A DNA stretch of 64,000 bases from Collimonas pratensis. GTDB lineage: Bacteria; Pseudomonadota; Gammaproteobacteria; Burkholderiales; Burkholderiaceae_D. The notes under the pieces are model-generated. The model saw nothing but the letters and a program-made list of their open reading frames with translations. It made no database searches and was not told where the DNA came from. The stretch spans positions 2,542,001 through 2,606,000 of the forward strand of contig NZ_CP013234.1 in assembly GCF_001584185.1 (NCBI RefSeq), given 5' to 3'. Position 1 is the stretch's first letter, and each line of letters opens with the position of its first letter. Positions 54,763 to 63,297 of this stretch are shown here, one piece after another. The position numbers and the translations under genes are program-made.

Positions 54763-55140
54763 ATGCCATTGCGAACCAGCGATCATTTCAGTCCTCAGAC
54801 TTTGTTGGGGCATGCCTACCAGGACCCGGACGTTTGCGCCGAGTTGTGTGCACTGTTTCTGCTGGTCGCGGGCGAACAGCTTGGCAGGCTGGGGAGCGCT
54901 GTGGCAGCCGGGAATGTACTGGCGACCAGCCATGAATGCCATGCCTTGAAAGGCTCTTTGCTGATAGCGGGAGCAGATGCAGCGGTGCGCATGCTGGAGC
55001 AGATCGAGCTTGAGTTCAACCGCAAAAAGCTGCCTTGCCCACGCCATGAATTCCAGGCGCTGCAAGCTGAGATGGAAGCCACGATGCAGGACGTAGGGCG
55101 CTTTCTTGCAGACAGCAAAGAGCCGGCGGCTCAGACTTGA
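54763..55140 (+). CDS. Hpt-domain phosphotransfer protein
   Basis: 125 residues from the ATG at 54763. The phosphoacceptor motif is ATSHECHALKGSLLIAGADA (H-x-x-K-G-S) at about residue 52 in an otherwise four-helix-bundle-like sequence. The frame extends upstream without a better start, overlapping the receiver gene. It completes the kinase-receiver-Hpt set; its downstream response regulator could be the HTH-receiver protein at 55890-56510. Confidence 0.85.
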   Translation: MPLRTSDHFSPQTLLGHAYQDPDVCAELCALFLLVAGEQLGRLGSAVAAGNVLATSHECHALKGSLLIAGADAAVRMLEQIELEFNRKKLPCPRHEFQALQAEMEATMQDVGRFLADSKEPAAQT

Positions 55141-55161
55141 AAGCGGTTCCGGCGCCGCTTG

Positions 55162-55857
55162 TCAGTTGACCGGCAAAGCGCTTTCCATGCTTTGGCGGCG
55201 ATGTTCTGCGACCGCGGCAGGGTGGCCGGAAAGCCAGAGCGCCGTGCTTGCTATCAGATCCTCGGTCGGCACCGGTTTGGAGAAGGAAGCTGTCAACAGC
55301 AGTACAAAGCTGCAGGCAAGCAGGGTACGGCTCAAGCCCGGCTGCGAGGTATTTTCCGCCTGCCAGATAAAGCACAGGCAGGCCGCCAGACCCAGCAGGG
55401 AGCCGCTCAGCGCTTCCGAGACTGAGTGGAAATGCAGTTGCACACGCGACAGGCTGATCAGCGCCGCCACGCCCACTCCCGCTATGACGGCCGGCCAGCG
55501 CAGTGCAAATGCCTGCTGGCGGACGATGACATAGAAGAGCGTAGGAATGATGGCGGCGGAGCGCATGGCATGGCCGCTGAAGCCGGTGAAATCGATCTCT
55601 TCTATGCCGATGCCCCAGCCGACAAAGGCGATCTTCGATGCCGCGACCAGCAACAGGGTACCGGCAAACAGCAGGCACCAATACAGGAACAGGCGGCGCG
55701 CGCCTCCGGCCATCAGCCAGACAGCAATCGCAACGGCGGCGGGAAGCATGACGTTGCTGCTACCGATTTTACTGATTTGCATCCATGAAAGCATAAGATC
55801 CGGTATGAAAAATGTGGCGGCAAACAAAGGCCTCCGGTGCTCAGGGCCGGCCACCAT
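55162..55857 (-). CDS. PAP2-superfamily membrane phosphatase
   Basis: 231 residues from the ATG at 55857, mostly hydrophobic helices. The acid-phosphatase motifs are FSGHAMRSAAIIP (C2, SGH) at about residue 100 and SRVQLHFHSVSEALSGSLLG (C3: SR, then His) at about 155. These enzymes dephosphorylate lipid phosphates such as undecaprenyl pyrophosphate or phosphatidate, and this one may serve the polysaccharide cluster. It follows the HTH-receiver gene by 32 bp on the same strand. ATG at 55789 (MLSWMQIS) is an alternative start. Confidence 0.8.
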   Translation of the reverse strand: MVAGPEHRRPLFAATFFIPDLMLSWMQISKIGSSNVMLPAAVAIAVWLMAGGARRLFLYWCLLFAGTLLLVAASKIAFVGWGIGIEEIDFTGFSGHAMRSAAIIPTLFYVIVRQQAFALRWPAVIAGVGVAALISLSRVQLHFHSVSEALSGSLLGLAACLCFIWQAENTSQPGLSRTLLACSFVLLLTASFSKPVPTEDLIASTALWLSGHPAAVAEHRRQSMESALPVN

Positions 55858-55889
55858 GCGCCGTACCCGCCGCCTCACGCAGTATCGGT

Positions 55890-56510
55890 TCAGGCGCCAG
55901 TGCTCAAGCGAGCCTGGCGCGCCTTGCGTGCGGCGCAGCCGCGCAGGAAGCCGCGCAACTCTTCGAACACGATCGGTTTCTGGAAATACAGCACCTCGTC
56001 CGGCAAGCCGCCGCGGGCTTCCAGGGCGTCTTTGCCGAGGGTGGTCAGGATGGCGATGTCGATATGCCTGAGCTCTGGCTTGGCGAGCACCGTCTTGACG
56101 ATTTCGTAGCCGTCGATGCCATCCATCACGATATCGAGCAGCAGGATGTCGTACTTGCGCTGGGCGATTTCCAGCAACGCCTGGTAGCCGTTTTCGCAAA
56201 AGCTGATCTCCAGCGGGATATCCCAGGACGAAATCTGCTTCTCGTACACCTTGCGCTGCAGCGCATTGTCTTCGACGATGAGGGCGCTCAATGTCGATGA
56301 CAAGGAGCCTTTCTCTTCCAGCAAATCGCTGCGCTCCGCCTTCAGCGCATCGACTGCCTCGCGCGGAATGCGCCGGTGTCCGCCCTGGGTTTTCCAGGCA
56401 ACCAGGATTCCACGCTCTACCAGCTGCTGGACCGAGGTGACGGAAATTCCCAGCAAGCGGGCGGCTTCTTGCGTAGTGACATCGCTTTGATTGAGTTTCA
56501 CTGCTGGCAT
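55890..56510 (-). CDS. HTH (excisionase-type)-receiver response regulator
   Basis: 206 residues in reverse of the usual order: an N-terminal helix-turn-helix of the MerR/excisionase kind (TTQEAARLLGISVTSVQQLV, ILVAWKTQGGHRRIPREAVD) and a C-terminal receiver domain (SALIVEDNALQRKVYEK, YDILLLDIVMDGIDGYEIV with the phospho-Asp, then LYFQKPIVFEELR). A DNA-binding domain ahead of the receiver is uncommon. It is divergent from the polysaccharide genes and downstream of the phosphorelay, so it may control one or both. Confidence 0.85.
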   Translation of the reverse strand: MPAVKLNQSDVTTQEAARLLGISVTSVQQLVERGILVAWKTQGGHRRIPREAVDALKAERSDLLEEKGSLSSTLSALIVEDNALQRKVYEKQISSWDIPLEISFCENGYQALLEIAQRKYDILLLDIVMDGIDGYEIVKTVLAKPELRHIDIAILTTLGKDALEARGGLPDEVLYFQKPIVFEELRGFLRGCAARKARQARLSTGA

Positions 56511-56913
56511 CGGTAATTGATTTAGTTAAGTATTTTAACAAACTATGAAATGCAGGCCACTTATTGCGGCCAGCAGCTTTGTCGGCGCTTGCAGCAAAGA
56601 TTGTTGCGGCGCCGGCACCTGATCAGATACCTCCCGCGAGCAGATAGTAAGTCTTCCACAGCCGCGGCAACAACTTTTTCGATGTCTTCCAAGTGCGGCA
56701 GATAGCTTTGCCGGCGGGATTCCTGCGCTCATTTTATAGGCGCTTTGGTGCGGTGCAATCAAAAATCGCTATTAAAATCAATTTTAATTTGTTATATTTG
56801 TTAGTGTAATGAATTTACTGTTTTTGTTAATTTCTTAATTGCGCCTGAACTGCCAGCCGGTTTGACCAGCGGTGCCGGCAATCCAAAGTGCCTGCTTTTA
56901 CGTGTGAGCTAAA
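56511..56913. other. Upstream region of the polysaccharide operon
   Basis: About 400 bases, strongly AT-rich near 56760-56840, between the divergent HTH-receiver gene and wza. It must carry promoters for both. The 18-bp palindrome at 56771-56788 is annotated separately. I see no gene. Confidence 0.5.
56771..56788. promoter_or_regulatory. Perfect palindrome upstream of wza
   Basis: ATTAAAATCAATTTTAAT, arms ATTAAAAT and ATTTTAAT around CA, lies 126 bp before the wza start and roughly 260 bp before the divergent regulator start. It is a plausible operator for a dimeric regulator such as the HTH-receiver protein encoded next to it. Confidence 0.5.
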
Positions 56914-58056
56914 TTGAAAAAAACGATCGCGCTGTTAATCCTGTCTTTGGCGCTAGGCGGTTGCGCGCTGGCGCCAGGGATGAGATTCGATTCGCGGGGA
57001 ACGGTCGATGCCACCGACCCCGAATCCAGGCCGGTGGTCAAGCCGATCACGCTGAAGCTGGTGCAGCAGGAACGCGCTGAACGCCTGCAACAGGCTCAGG
57101 CCAGTCTGTCGTATTACCAGGAACTGCTGGAAAAGCCGGAACCCTACCGTATCGGGGTGGCGGACGTCTTGTCGATCATTGTTTGGGATCACCCGGAACT
57201 GGTGGTGCCCAACCTGACCTACACCATCGGCGCCAGCGGTGCTGAAATATCCAATGTCGGCCTGGCCGCGCAGACGCTGCCGGGATACGCCGTCGGCAAT
57301 GACGGCAATGTGCAGTTTCCCTATGTCGGCAGATTCAAGGCGGGCGGCCTGACTGAGCTTGAGGCGCAGCAGCAGTTGGTGGCCATGCTGAAAAAGTATA
57401 TCCGCGATCCGCAGATTACCCTGCGCGTGATCGGCTATCGCAGCCGCAAGGTTTACGTGGACGGCGAGGTGCGCAGCGCCGGCGTCAAGCCGATGACCGA
57501 TGTGCCGATGTCGCTGGCAGAGGCGCTGAACCAGGCTGGAGGCATCAGCCCGTCCGGTGATCCCAGCCGCATTACCTTGACGCGCGGCGCCAGGAGCTAC
57601 CGGATCAGCATTCCCGAACTGACGGAACACGGCATCAGTCCGTCCCGGGTCATCCTGCAGAGCGAAGACTTGCTGCGGGTGACACCGCTGGCCGACAATC
57701 AGATCGTGGTGGCTGGCGAAGTGCGCGATCCGCGCGGCGTGCCCCTGCGCAGCAATGGCCGGCTGACCTTGAGCGACGCGCTGAGCCAGGTCGGCGGCGT
57801 GCTGGCGGAAACCAGCGATCCGAGCGCGATCTACGTGGTGCGCGCAGCGCCTGACGGCACCATGCCGGAAATCTTCCATCTAGACAGCAAATCCCCCGTC
57901 GGCCTGGCACTGGCGGAAAATTTCGAGCTGAAAGCCAAGGATGTGGTGTATGTCGATGCGCCGGGACTGGTGCGCTTCAGCCGCATCATGGCGCTCTTCA
58001 TAGGCAGTTCGACCAATGCGGTCAACTACCGCAATGCCGTGGACAAGAACAATTGA
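56914..58056 (+). CDS. wza: Polysaccharide export outer-membrane lipoprotein (Wza/GumB family)
   Basis: 380 residues with a lipobox (SLALGGCALA) and the Wza layout: a polysaccharide-export domain at about residues 75-200 (YRIGVADVLSIIVWDHPEL, VQFPYVGRFKAGG) and two SLBB-type soluble beta-grasp repeats (KVYVDGEVRSAGVKPM and QIVVAGEVRDPRGVPL). Start is a TTG (56914) because no ATG or GTG fits the lipoprotein signal; a clear ribosome site is lacking. It forms the outer-membrane channel for exopolysaccharide. The wzb gene overlaps its stop. Confidence 0.9.
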   Translation: MKKTIALLILSLALGGCALAPGMRFDSRGTVDATDPESRPVVKPITLKLVQQERAERLQQAQASLSYYQELLEKPEPYRIGVADVLSIIVWDHPELVVPNLTYTIGASGAEISNVGLAAQTLPGYAVGNDGNVQFPYVGRFKAGGLTELEAQQQLVAMLKKYIRDPQITLRVIGYRSRKVYVDGEVRSAGVKPMTDVPMSLAEALNQAGGISPSGDPSRITLTRGARSYRISIPELTEHGISPSRVILQSEDLLRVTPLADNQIVVAGEVRDPRGVPLRSNGRLTLSDALSQVGGVLAETSDPSAIYVVRAAPDGTMPEIFHLDSKSPVGLALAENFELKAKDVVYVDAPGLVRFSRIMALFIGSSTNAVNYRNAVDKNN

Positions 58057-58535
58057 TCAACTCCATCCTGATCGTTTGCATAGGCAATATTTGCCGCTGC
58101 CCGATGGCGCTGGCGATGTTTGCCCGCAAATTGCCTGGCGTGCAGCTGAGCTCGGCCGGCATCGATGCTGTCGTCGGCGCGCCTGCCGATCCTTTTGCGA
58201 TAGAGCTGATGCGCCGCCGCGGCATCGATATCGAAGCGCATCGCGGGCAGCAATTGCGCGCCTGGCATTGCGAATCGGCGGAGCTGATCCTGGTCATGGA
58301 TCTGCCGCAGAAGCAGTTTATCGAAAAGCATTACCCGACCACCCGCGGCAAGTTATTCCGCCTCGGCGAATACGGCCGTTTCGACATTTTCGATCCCCAT
58401 CAAAAGGATCTCGGCGAATTTGAACGCTGCCTGGCGCTGATCGATCGCGGTGTCGACGAATGGGCGGCACGCATCGTCGCGAGCCGCTCGCCGCGACGGC
58501 CGGCAACGCACGGTCCGGTCCAGATAACTCAATGA
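58053..58535 (+). CDS. wzb: Low-molecular-weight protein-tyrosine phosphatase (Wzb type)
   Basis: 160 residues. The catalytic loop is VCIGNICRCPMAL near residue 10 (C-x5-R), with Cys where the family mostly has Ser after the Arg. The general-acid region is GRFDIFDPHQKDLGEF at about 110. It dephosphorylates the C-terminal tyrosines of the Wzc kinase two genes on. The start is a TTG overlapping the wza stop (TTGA), implying coupled translation. Wzc follows after 16 bp. Confidence 0.88.
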   Translation: MINSILIVCIGNICRCPMALAMFARKLPGVQLSSAGIDAVVGAPADPFAIELMRRRGIDIEAHRGQQLRAWHCESAELILVMDLPQKQFIEKHYPTTRGKLFRLGEYGRFDIFDPHQKDLGEFERCLALIDRGVDEWAARIVASRSPRRPATHGPVQITQ

Positions 58536-58551
58536 AGACGCTTAGCTGACG

Positions 58552-60798
58552 ATGACAAAACTTACACAGCCGCTGCACATGTCCGCGGGAAAAGACGATG
58601 AGCTCAATCTTGCGGCTTTGCTCGATGTGCTGGTCGACCACCGCAAGATGATAGGCATCGTCACGATAGTCTTCTTTTTGCTGGGGACGCTCTACGCATT
58701 TCTCGGCACTCCGGTGTACCAGGCCGACATCCTGGTGCAGGTCGAGGACAATTCCGCCAGCGCCGCGGCCAGCAACATGCTGGCCGATATGTCCTCGATG
58801 TTTGACGTCAAGTCAACCGCCGCCGCAGAGATTGAAATACTCGGATCGCGCCTGGTGGTCTCACGTTCGGTCGATGCCTTGCATCTGTATATCGATCAGG
58901 ATCCCAAACGTTTCCCTTTGATCGGCGGCTGGATCGCGCGCCAGGATAAGAAACTGTCTGCACCCGGATTGCTTGGCTATGGCGGCTATGCCTGGGGCAA
59001 TGAAAGCATGGACGCCGATATCTTCAATGTGCCGCAAGCGCTCGAAGAAAAAAAATTCAAGTTGCAGCTGCTGGAGCACGGGCGCTATCGCCTCAGCAGC
59101 GGCGAGTTCGACGAGGTGTTTGAAGGCAGCGTCGGCAAGCTGGAAAAATTTGTGGTGGAGGGCGGTAATCTGGAACTGCGCGTGGCCGGCGTCAACGCCA
59201 GGCCCGGGGTCGTCTTCACATTGATCCGCAATTCGCGCTTGAAAACCATCCTCGACTTGCAAGACCAGTTGGTGATTGTTGAAAAGGGCAAGCAATCTGG
59301 CGTGATCGGCGCTACCTGGCAAGGCACGGATGCGCGCATCGTCAGCGACACCTTGAACCAGATCGGTCAGCAATACGTACGGCAGAACATCGAACGCAAG
59401 TCGGCCGAGGCAGCCAAATCGCTGGACTTCCTGAACGAGCAGGTGCCGCTGCTGAAAAGCGAGCTGGAACAGGCCGAAAACCTGTATAACGCGCTGCGCA
59501 ACAAACTCGGCAGCGTCAGCATGAGCGACGAAGGGGCGATGGTGCTGCAAAAGGCTGTGGATACGCAGACCCAGTTGCTGGAACTGAAACAGAAACGCAA
59601 GGACCTGGCCATGCGTTTCTCGGATTCGCATCCATCCCTGAAAGCGGTGGATGAGCAAATCCGTGCTTTGTATGGTGAGCAAGGGAAGGTCAATGGCTTG
59701 ATCAAGCGCTTCCCGAATAACGAACAGGATTTGCTGCGCTTGACGCGCGACGTCACTGTCAACACCACTTTGTATACCGGGCTGCTGAGCAATATCGAGC
59801 AATTGAAGCTGGTAAAAGCCGGCAAGATCGGCAATGTGCGGCTCGTGGATGTCGCGGCCTTGCCGGAAATTCCGGTCAAGCCGAAAAAGCTGATCGTACT
59901 GCCAGTCTCGTTGCTGCTGGGCTTGTTCCTTAGCGTGACAGCTGCCTTTATCCGCAATATGTTGTTCAGCGGCGTGACCGACGCCAATGAGATCGAGCAG
60001 CATACCGGCTTGAGCGTGTATTCGACCATTCCACGCAGCGATGCACAGCTGGTATTAAGCCGGCAGGCCAGGACGAAAACGCAGGAAGTCTCTTTGCTGG
60101 CGGTGGCGCAGGCTGGCGATTTGGCCATCGAAAGCCTGCGCAGCTTGCGTACCGCACTGCAGTTCGCCATGCTGGAGGCGAAAAATAATATCGTGCTGCT
60201 GACCGGGCCGTCGCCGGGTGTCGGCAAATCCTTTATCGCGGCCAACCTGGCGGCGGTGGTGGCATCGTCCGGCAAGCGGGTGCTGCTGATCGACGCCGAT
60301 TTGCGCAAAGGCCATCTCAACGAATACTTTGGCTTCGGGCGTGACGGCGGTTTCTCTGAGCTGGTGTCCGGTTCGCTGGCAGTGGCTGCCGCGATACATC
60401 GAGAAGTCGTCCCGGGTCTGGATTTCATGGCGACCGGAAAATTGCCGCCCAACCCGGCCGAACTGCTGACTGCGCGTAGCGTCGGCGAACTGCTGAAAGC
60501 CGTGGCTGAGCAGTACGACATTGTGATTGTCGATTCACCACCGGTGCTGGCAGTGGCCGACCCTGCCATCCTGGCCGAGTTTTCCGGCACGACTTTCCTG
60601 GTGGCCCGCAGCGGCATCACGAAAATCGGGGAAATTCTTGAGTCGGCAAGGCGCCTGGTACACAACGGCGCGCATCCGAAAGGCGTCCTGTTCAATGGCC
60701 TGGATCCAAACGTGGGCAGATACGGCTATGGCTCCAAGTACGGCAGCTATCGCTACACAGCCTATTCATATGAGAAGAACAAGCGCTTAACAACCTGA
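58552..60798 (+). CDS. wzc: Polysaccharide co-polymerase and tyrosine autokinase (Wzc type)
   Basis: 748 residues. An N-terminal Wzz-like chain-length domain sits between membrane helices at about residues 33-55 and 444-462, with periplasmic coiled coils between. The cytoplasmic BY-kinase has Walker A GPSPGVGKSFIAAN at about 552, Walker A' LLIDADLRKGHL and Walker B IVDSPPVLAVADP. The C-terminus has a Tyr cluster (YGYGSKYGSYRYTAYSY), the autophosphorylation tail that Wzb would act on. It controls polymer length and export. Confidence 0.93.
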   Translation: MTKLTQPLHMSAGKDDELNLAALLDVLVDHRKMIGIVTIVFFLLGTLYAFLGTPVYQADILVQVEDNSASAAASNMLADMSSMFDVKSTAAAEIEILGSRLVVSRSVDALHLYIDQDPKRFPLIGGWIARQDKKLSAPGLLGYGGYAWGNESMDADIFNVPQALEEKKFKLQLLEHGRYRLSSGEFDEVFEGSVGKLEKFVVEGGNLELRVAGVNARPGVVFTLIRNSRLKTILDLQDQLVIVEKGKQSGVIGATWQGTDARIVSDTLNQIGQQYVRQNIERKSAEAAKSLDFLNEQVPLLKSELEQAENLYNALRNKLGSVSMSDEGAMVLQKAVDTQTQLLELKQKRKDLAMRFSDSHPSLKAVDEQIRALYGEQGKVNGLIKRFPNNEQDLLRLTRDVTVNTTLYTGLLSNIEQLKLVKAGKIGNVRLVDVAALPEIPVKPKKLIVLPVSLLLGLFLSVTAAFIRNMLFSGVTDANEIEQHTGLSVYSTIPRSDAQLVLSRQARTKTQEVSLLAVAQAGDLAIESLRSLRTALQFAMLEAKNNIVLLTGPSPGVGKSFIAANLAAVVASSGKRVLLIDADLRKGHLNEYFGFGRDGGFSELVSGSLAVAAAIHREVVPGLDFMATGKLPPNPAELLTARSVGELLKAVAEQYDIVIVDSPPVLAVADPAILAEFSGTTFLVARSGITKIGEILESARRLVHNGAHPKGVLFNGLDPNVGRYGYGSKYGSYRYTAYSYEKNKRLTT

Positions 60799-60874
60799 GA
60801 TACGTGGGGCAGGCAGCCGGCCGGCATTTCCTGCTTCAGGTCATTACCGCGGTCAAATCAATGAAACCGAAGCC

Positions 60875-62077
60875 ATGAAAAAATTCAGCGCGCTATTTCA
60901 GGTCATCTTTGAACAGGCGATCTTTACCTTATCGTTTTTTTGCACGCAAACCTTGCTGGCCAGGTATCTGAGCGTGACCGGCTTCGCCTCGTTTTCAGCG
61001 GTGTACTCGGCTGTGATTCTGCTGAACATCATCCATGGCTGCACCGTCATGGAACCGCTGCTGGTATTCTCGAAATCCGATCATTTCATCAGCAAGTCGC
61101 TGTTGCTGCAGCTGCACGCGCCGCTTGCCCTGGCCAGTATCCCGGTCACCATCTACCTGGTAATGCATATCCCCAATGCACCGCCGTACTTCATCCTGGC
61201 GCTGGTATTTTCCCTGGCCGGCTTCATTGCCTATTGGACGGTGCGCTCCATCGCCATTCTTGAAAACAAGAGTCTTAAATCGGTGCTGCCGGCCTTGTCG
61301 CAATTTGCCGGTGTCTGCCTGGCGATTGCCCTGATCCCCAAGGACAGTCCGTATCAGCTCAATGAAGTATTGATTTTCCTGGGGCTACCGCTGCTGCTGG
61401 CAAGCGGAATGATCAGCGGCGGCAGAACACCCAAGGCGGCGCCGCTCAGCGGTGCGTCTCCTGAAAGTCCGCCATGGCTGAGCTTCGGCCTGAACAATAC
61501 CTTCAGCCAGATCCTGGTATGGGCGATGACGCACGGACTGGTGATTTTCTATATGTCGCGCCAGCAGGCCGACCTGGCGGCCAATTTCCGTGTCGTGATG
61601 ACTTTGGTACTGCCGGCGCAATACCTGAATATTGCGATTTCAAACTATCAATTGCCCAAACTGTCGCGCTTGGCGGAAGAGCGTTCAACACAATTTTCGG
61701 TCATGGCGCGCACTTTCATTTTGGTCACGCTCGGCTGCAGCCTTTTATACAGCCTGCTGCTGTGGGCGGCGGGCGAGTCGCTGGTCGGGCTACTGTTCGG
61801 CGCCAAATATGCCGGCCTGAACATGCGCGACTATGTCCTGTTTCCATTCATCTTTGCGGCCATCCAGGGGGGGCGCACGATCTTGAAGGCGCTCAGGCTG
61901 ACTCATCACGCAAGCTGGTCGGTTGCCATCGGCTTTCTGTTTTTCCTGTTTGCTTTTCTCCTCAACAGCCACAGATCGATCAACAACGTATTGCTGCCGA
62001 CGGTGTTCGGCCTGGGTGCAGCGTCCGTGATCATGTTTTACCAGATCAAGAAAAATCTAAAGGCTATTCATCTATGA
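60875..62077 (+). CDS. Polysaccharide flippase-like membrane protein (Wzx/MOP superfamily)
   Basis: 400 residues with about twelve hydrophobic segments, starting with QVIFEQAIFTLSFFCTQTLLARYLS, the kind of N-terminus seen in MOP-superfamily polysaccharide translocases. The assignment is by layout and context (Wza, Wzb and Wzc upstream, pyruvyl transferase downstream); I see no unmistakable motif. It would flip lipid-linked repeat units across the inner membrane. A 4-base overlap joins it to the next gene. Confidence 0.75.
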   Translation: MKKFSALFQVIFEQAIFTLSFFCTQTLLARYLSVTGFASFSAVYSAVILLNIIHGCTVMEPLLVFSKSDHFISKSLLLQLHAPLALASIPVTIYLVMHIPNAPPYFILALVFSLAGFIAYWTVRSIAILENKSLKSVLPALSQFAGVCLAIALIPKDSPYQLNEVLIFLGLPLLLASGMISGGRTPKAAPLSGASPESPPWLSFGLNNTFSQILVWAMTHGLVIFYMSRQQADLAANFRVVMTLVLPAQYLNIAISNYQLPKLSRLAEERSTQFSVMARTFILVTLGCSLLYSLLLWAAGESLVGLLFGAKYAGLNMRDYVLFPFIFAAIQGGRTILKALRLTHHASWSVAIGFLFFLFAFLLNSHRSINNVLLPTVFGLGAASVIMFYQIKKNLKAIHL

Positions 62078-63297
62078 AAATCGTGATTTGCGCTGTTCCC
62101 TATAGCCCAAACCTGGGCGATGGCGTCATCTATGAAAATATCCGTCAATTGCTGACTGAGCTGGCGCCAGCCGCGCAGATAAGCGCGCTGGATATTGCTG
62201 GCCGCGATGGCTATGACGCTTCCACGGTTTCCAGGAAACCTTTGATAAACCGGGTGCCTGGACGGCTGCGGCCGTCAGTTGTGTGCACCTATTTCTGCCT
62301 GCAATACTGGTGGCGCTGGCGTCATAAGTGGGCCGAACAGCTGGCCGACGCCGATCTTGTTGTGATTGGCGGCGGTCAGCTTTTCATGGACATCCATCTG
62401 AATTTCCCGATCAAGCTGTTTTTGCTTTCCAGGACCATCAGAGCCATCGGCAAGTCCGGCAAGGTGGCCATCTTTTCAGTGGGTGTATCGAAACGGATGT
62501 CGAACATTGGCGCGAACCTGTTTCAACGCGCGGTAAAGAATATGGCGCCGGTGCGAATCAGCGCGCGCGACATGCTGTCAGCCCAGCACATGAAGAAATA
62601 TCTCGCGATCCATGGAGACGTCTGCATCACACCAGATCCAGCGATTTATTCGCAGCGGACCTTTGCGCAGCATCCTCAGCATGCGCCCGGCGGGAACGTG
62701 CTCGGCATTTGCATATCCTGCCCATTGGAAGTCAACCATGGCGTCAAGAACGAGCCCGCGTATGAACTGAAAATTTCAGAATTTTTCGAGAACCTGGCGC
62801 TGCAGGCGATAGCAGTGGGGTATGTGGTCAAGTTTTTTACCAACGGCGCTCCTGAAGATGAAGCATTCAAAGACGCGCTGGCGGCCGGCTTGAATAGCCG
62901 GCAGATAGTCAACGTGCCAAGGGCAAATGCGCCAGCCCAGCTGGTGGCCAACATCCGTGCCTGCGATTACATCATTGCCCACCGGCTGCATGCCAGCATT
63001 GTTGCTTATGCGCTGGATATACCTGCGATCGGGTTGAATTGGGACGCCAAGGTCAAGTCATTCTTTGAACTGATCGGCCGCAGTAGGTTTTTCATTCCGT
63101 CGCCGATACCGGATGTGGAGAAAACGCTTGATCTGCTGAGCCACGCGCGTGCATCGTGCGGTACGGAAAAGGCGCGACTGACGCTGCGGCTGAAAAAAGA
63201 AGTATCGGCGCTGCTGGATGCATCCGTGCATCAGGATTCGGCCGCGGGTGCACGGCGCTGGATAGGCAGCAAGGTCGATTATGAAAACATTGTATAG
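62074..63297 (+). CDS. Polysaccharide pyruvyl transferase family protein
   Basis: 407 residues from the ATG at 62074 (ATGA overlap with the flippase). The family has a GT-B-like fold that adds pyruvate ketals to sugars; seen here are NLGDGVIYENIRQLL near the N-terminus, ADLVVIGGGQLFMD at about 90, FSVGVSKRM and, near 305, CDYIIAHRLHASIVAYALDIPAIGLNWD, where the H-R-L-H stretch is the conserved signature. Pyruvylation adds negative charge to exopolysaccharide. A longer frame to 61474 overlaps the flippase and is not used. Confidence 0.88.
   Translation: MKIVICAVPYSPNLGDGVIYENIRQLLTELAPAAQISALDIAGRDGYDASTVSRKPLINRVPGRLRPSVVCTYFCLQYWWRWRHKWAEQLADADLVVIGGGQLFMDIHLNFPIKLFLLSRTIRAIGKSGKVAIFSVGVSKRMSNIGANLFQRAVKNMAPVRISARDMLSAQHMKKYLAIHGDVCITPDPAIYSQRTFAQHPQHAPGGNVLGICISCPLEVNHGVKNEPAYELKISEFFENLALQAIAVGYVVKFFTNGAPEDEAFKDALAAGLNSRQIVNVPRANAPAQLVANIRACDYIIAHRLHASIVAYALDIPAIGLNWDAKVKSFFELIGRSRFFIPSPIPDVEKTLDLLSHARASCGTEKARLTLRLKKEVSALLDASVHQDSAAGARRWIGSKVDYENIV

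Noticed and set aside
55162..56541. A single 459-residue frame covering both the PAP2 and HTH-receiver genes
   Set aside because: The first part of that frame is out of frame with the receiver gene and is low-complexity. Only the last 231 codons show a phosphatase.
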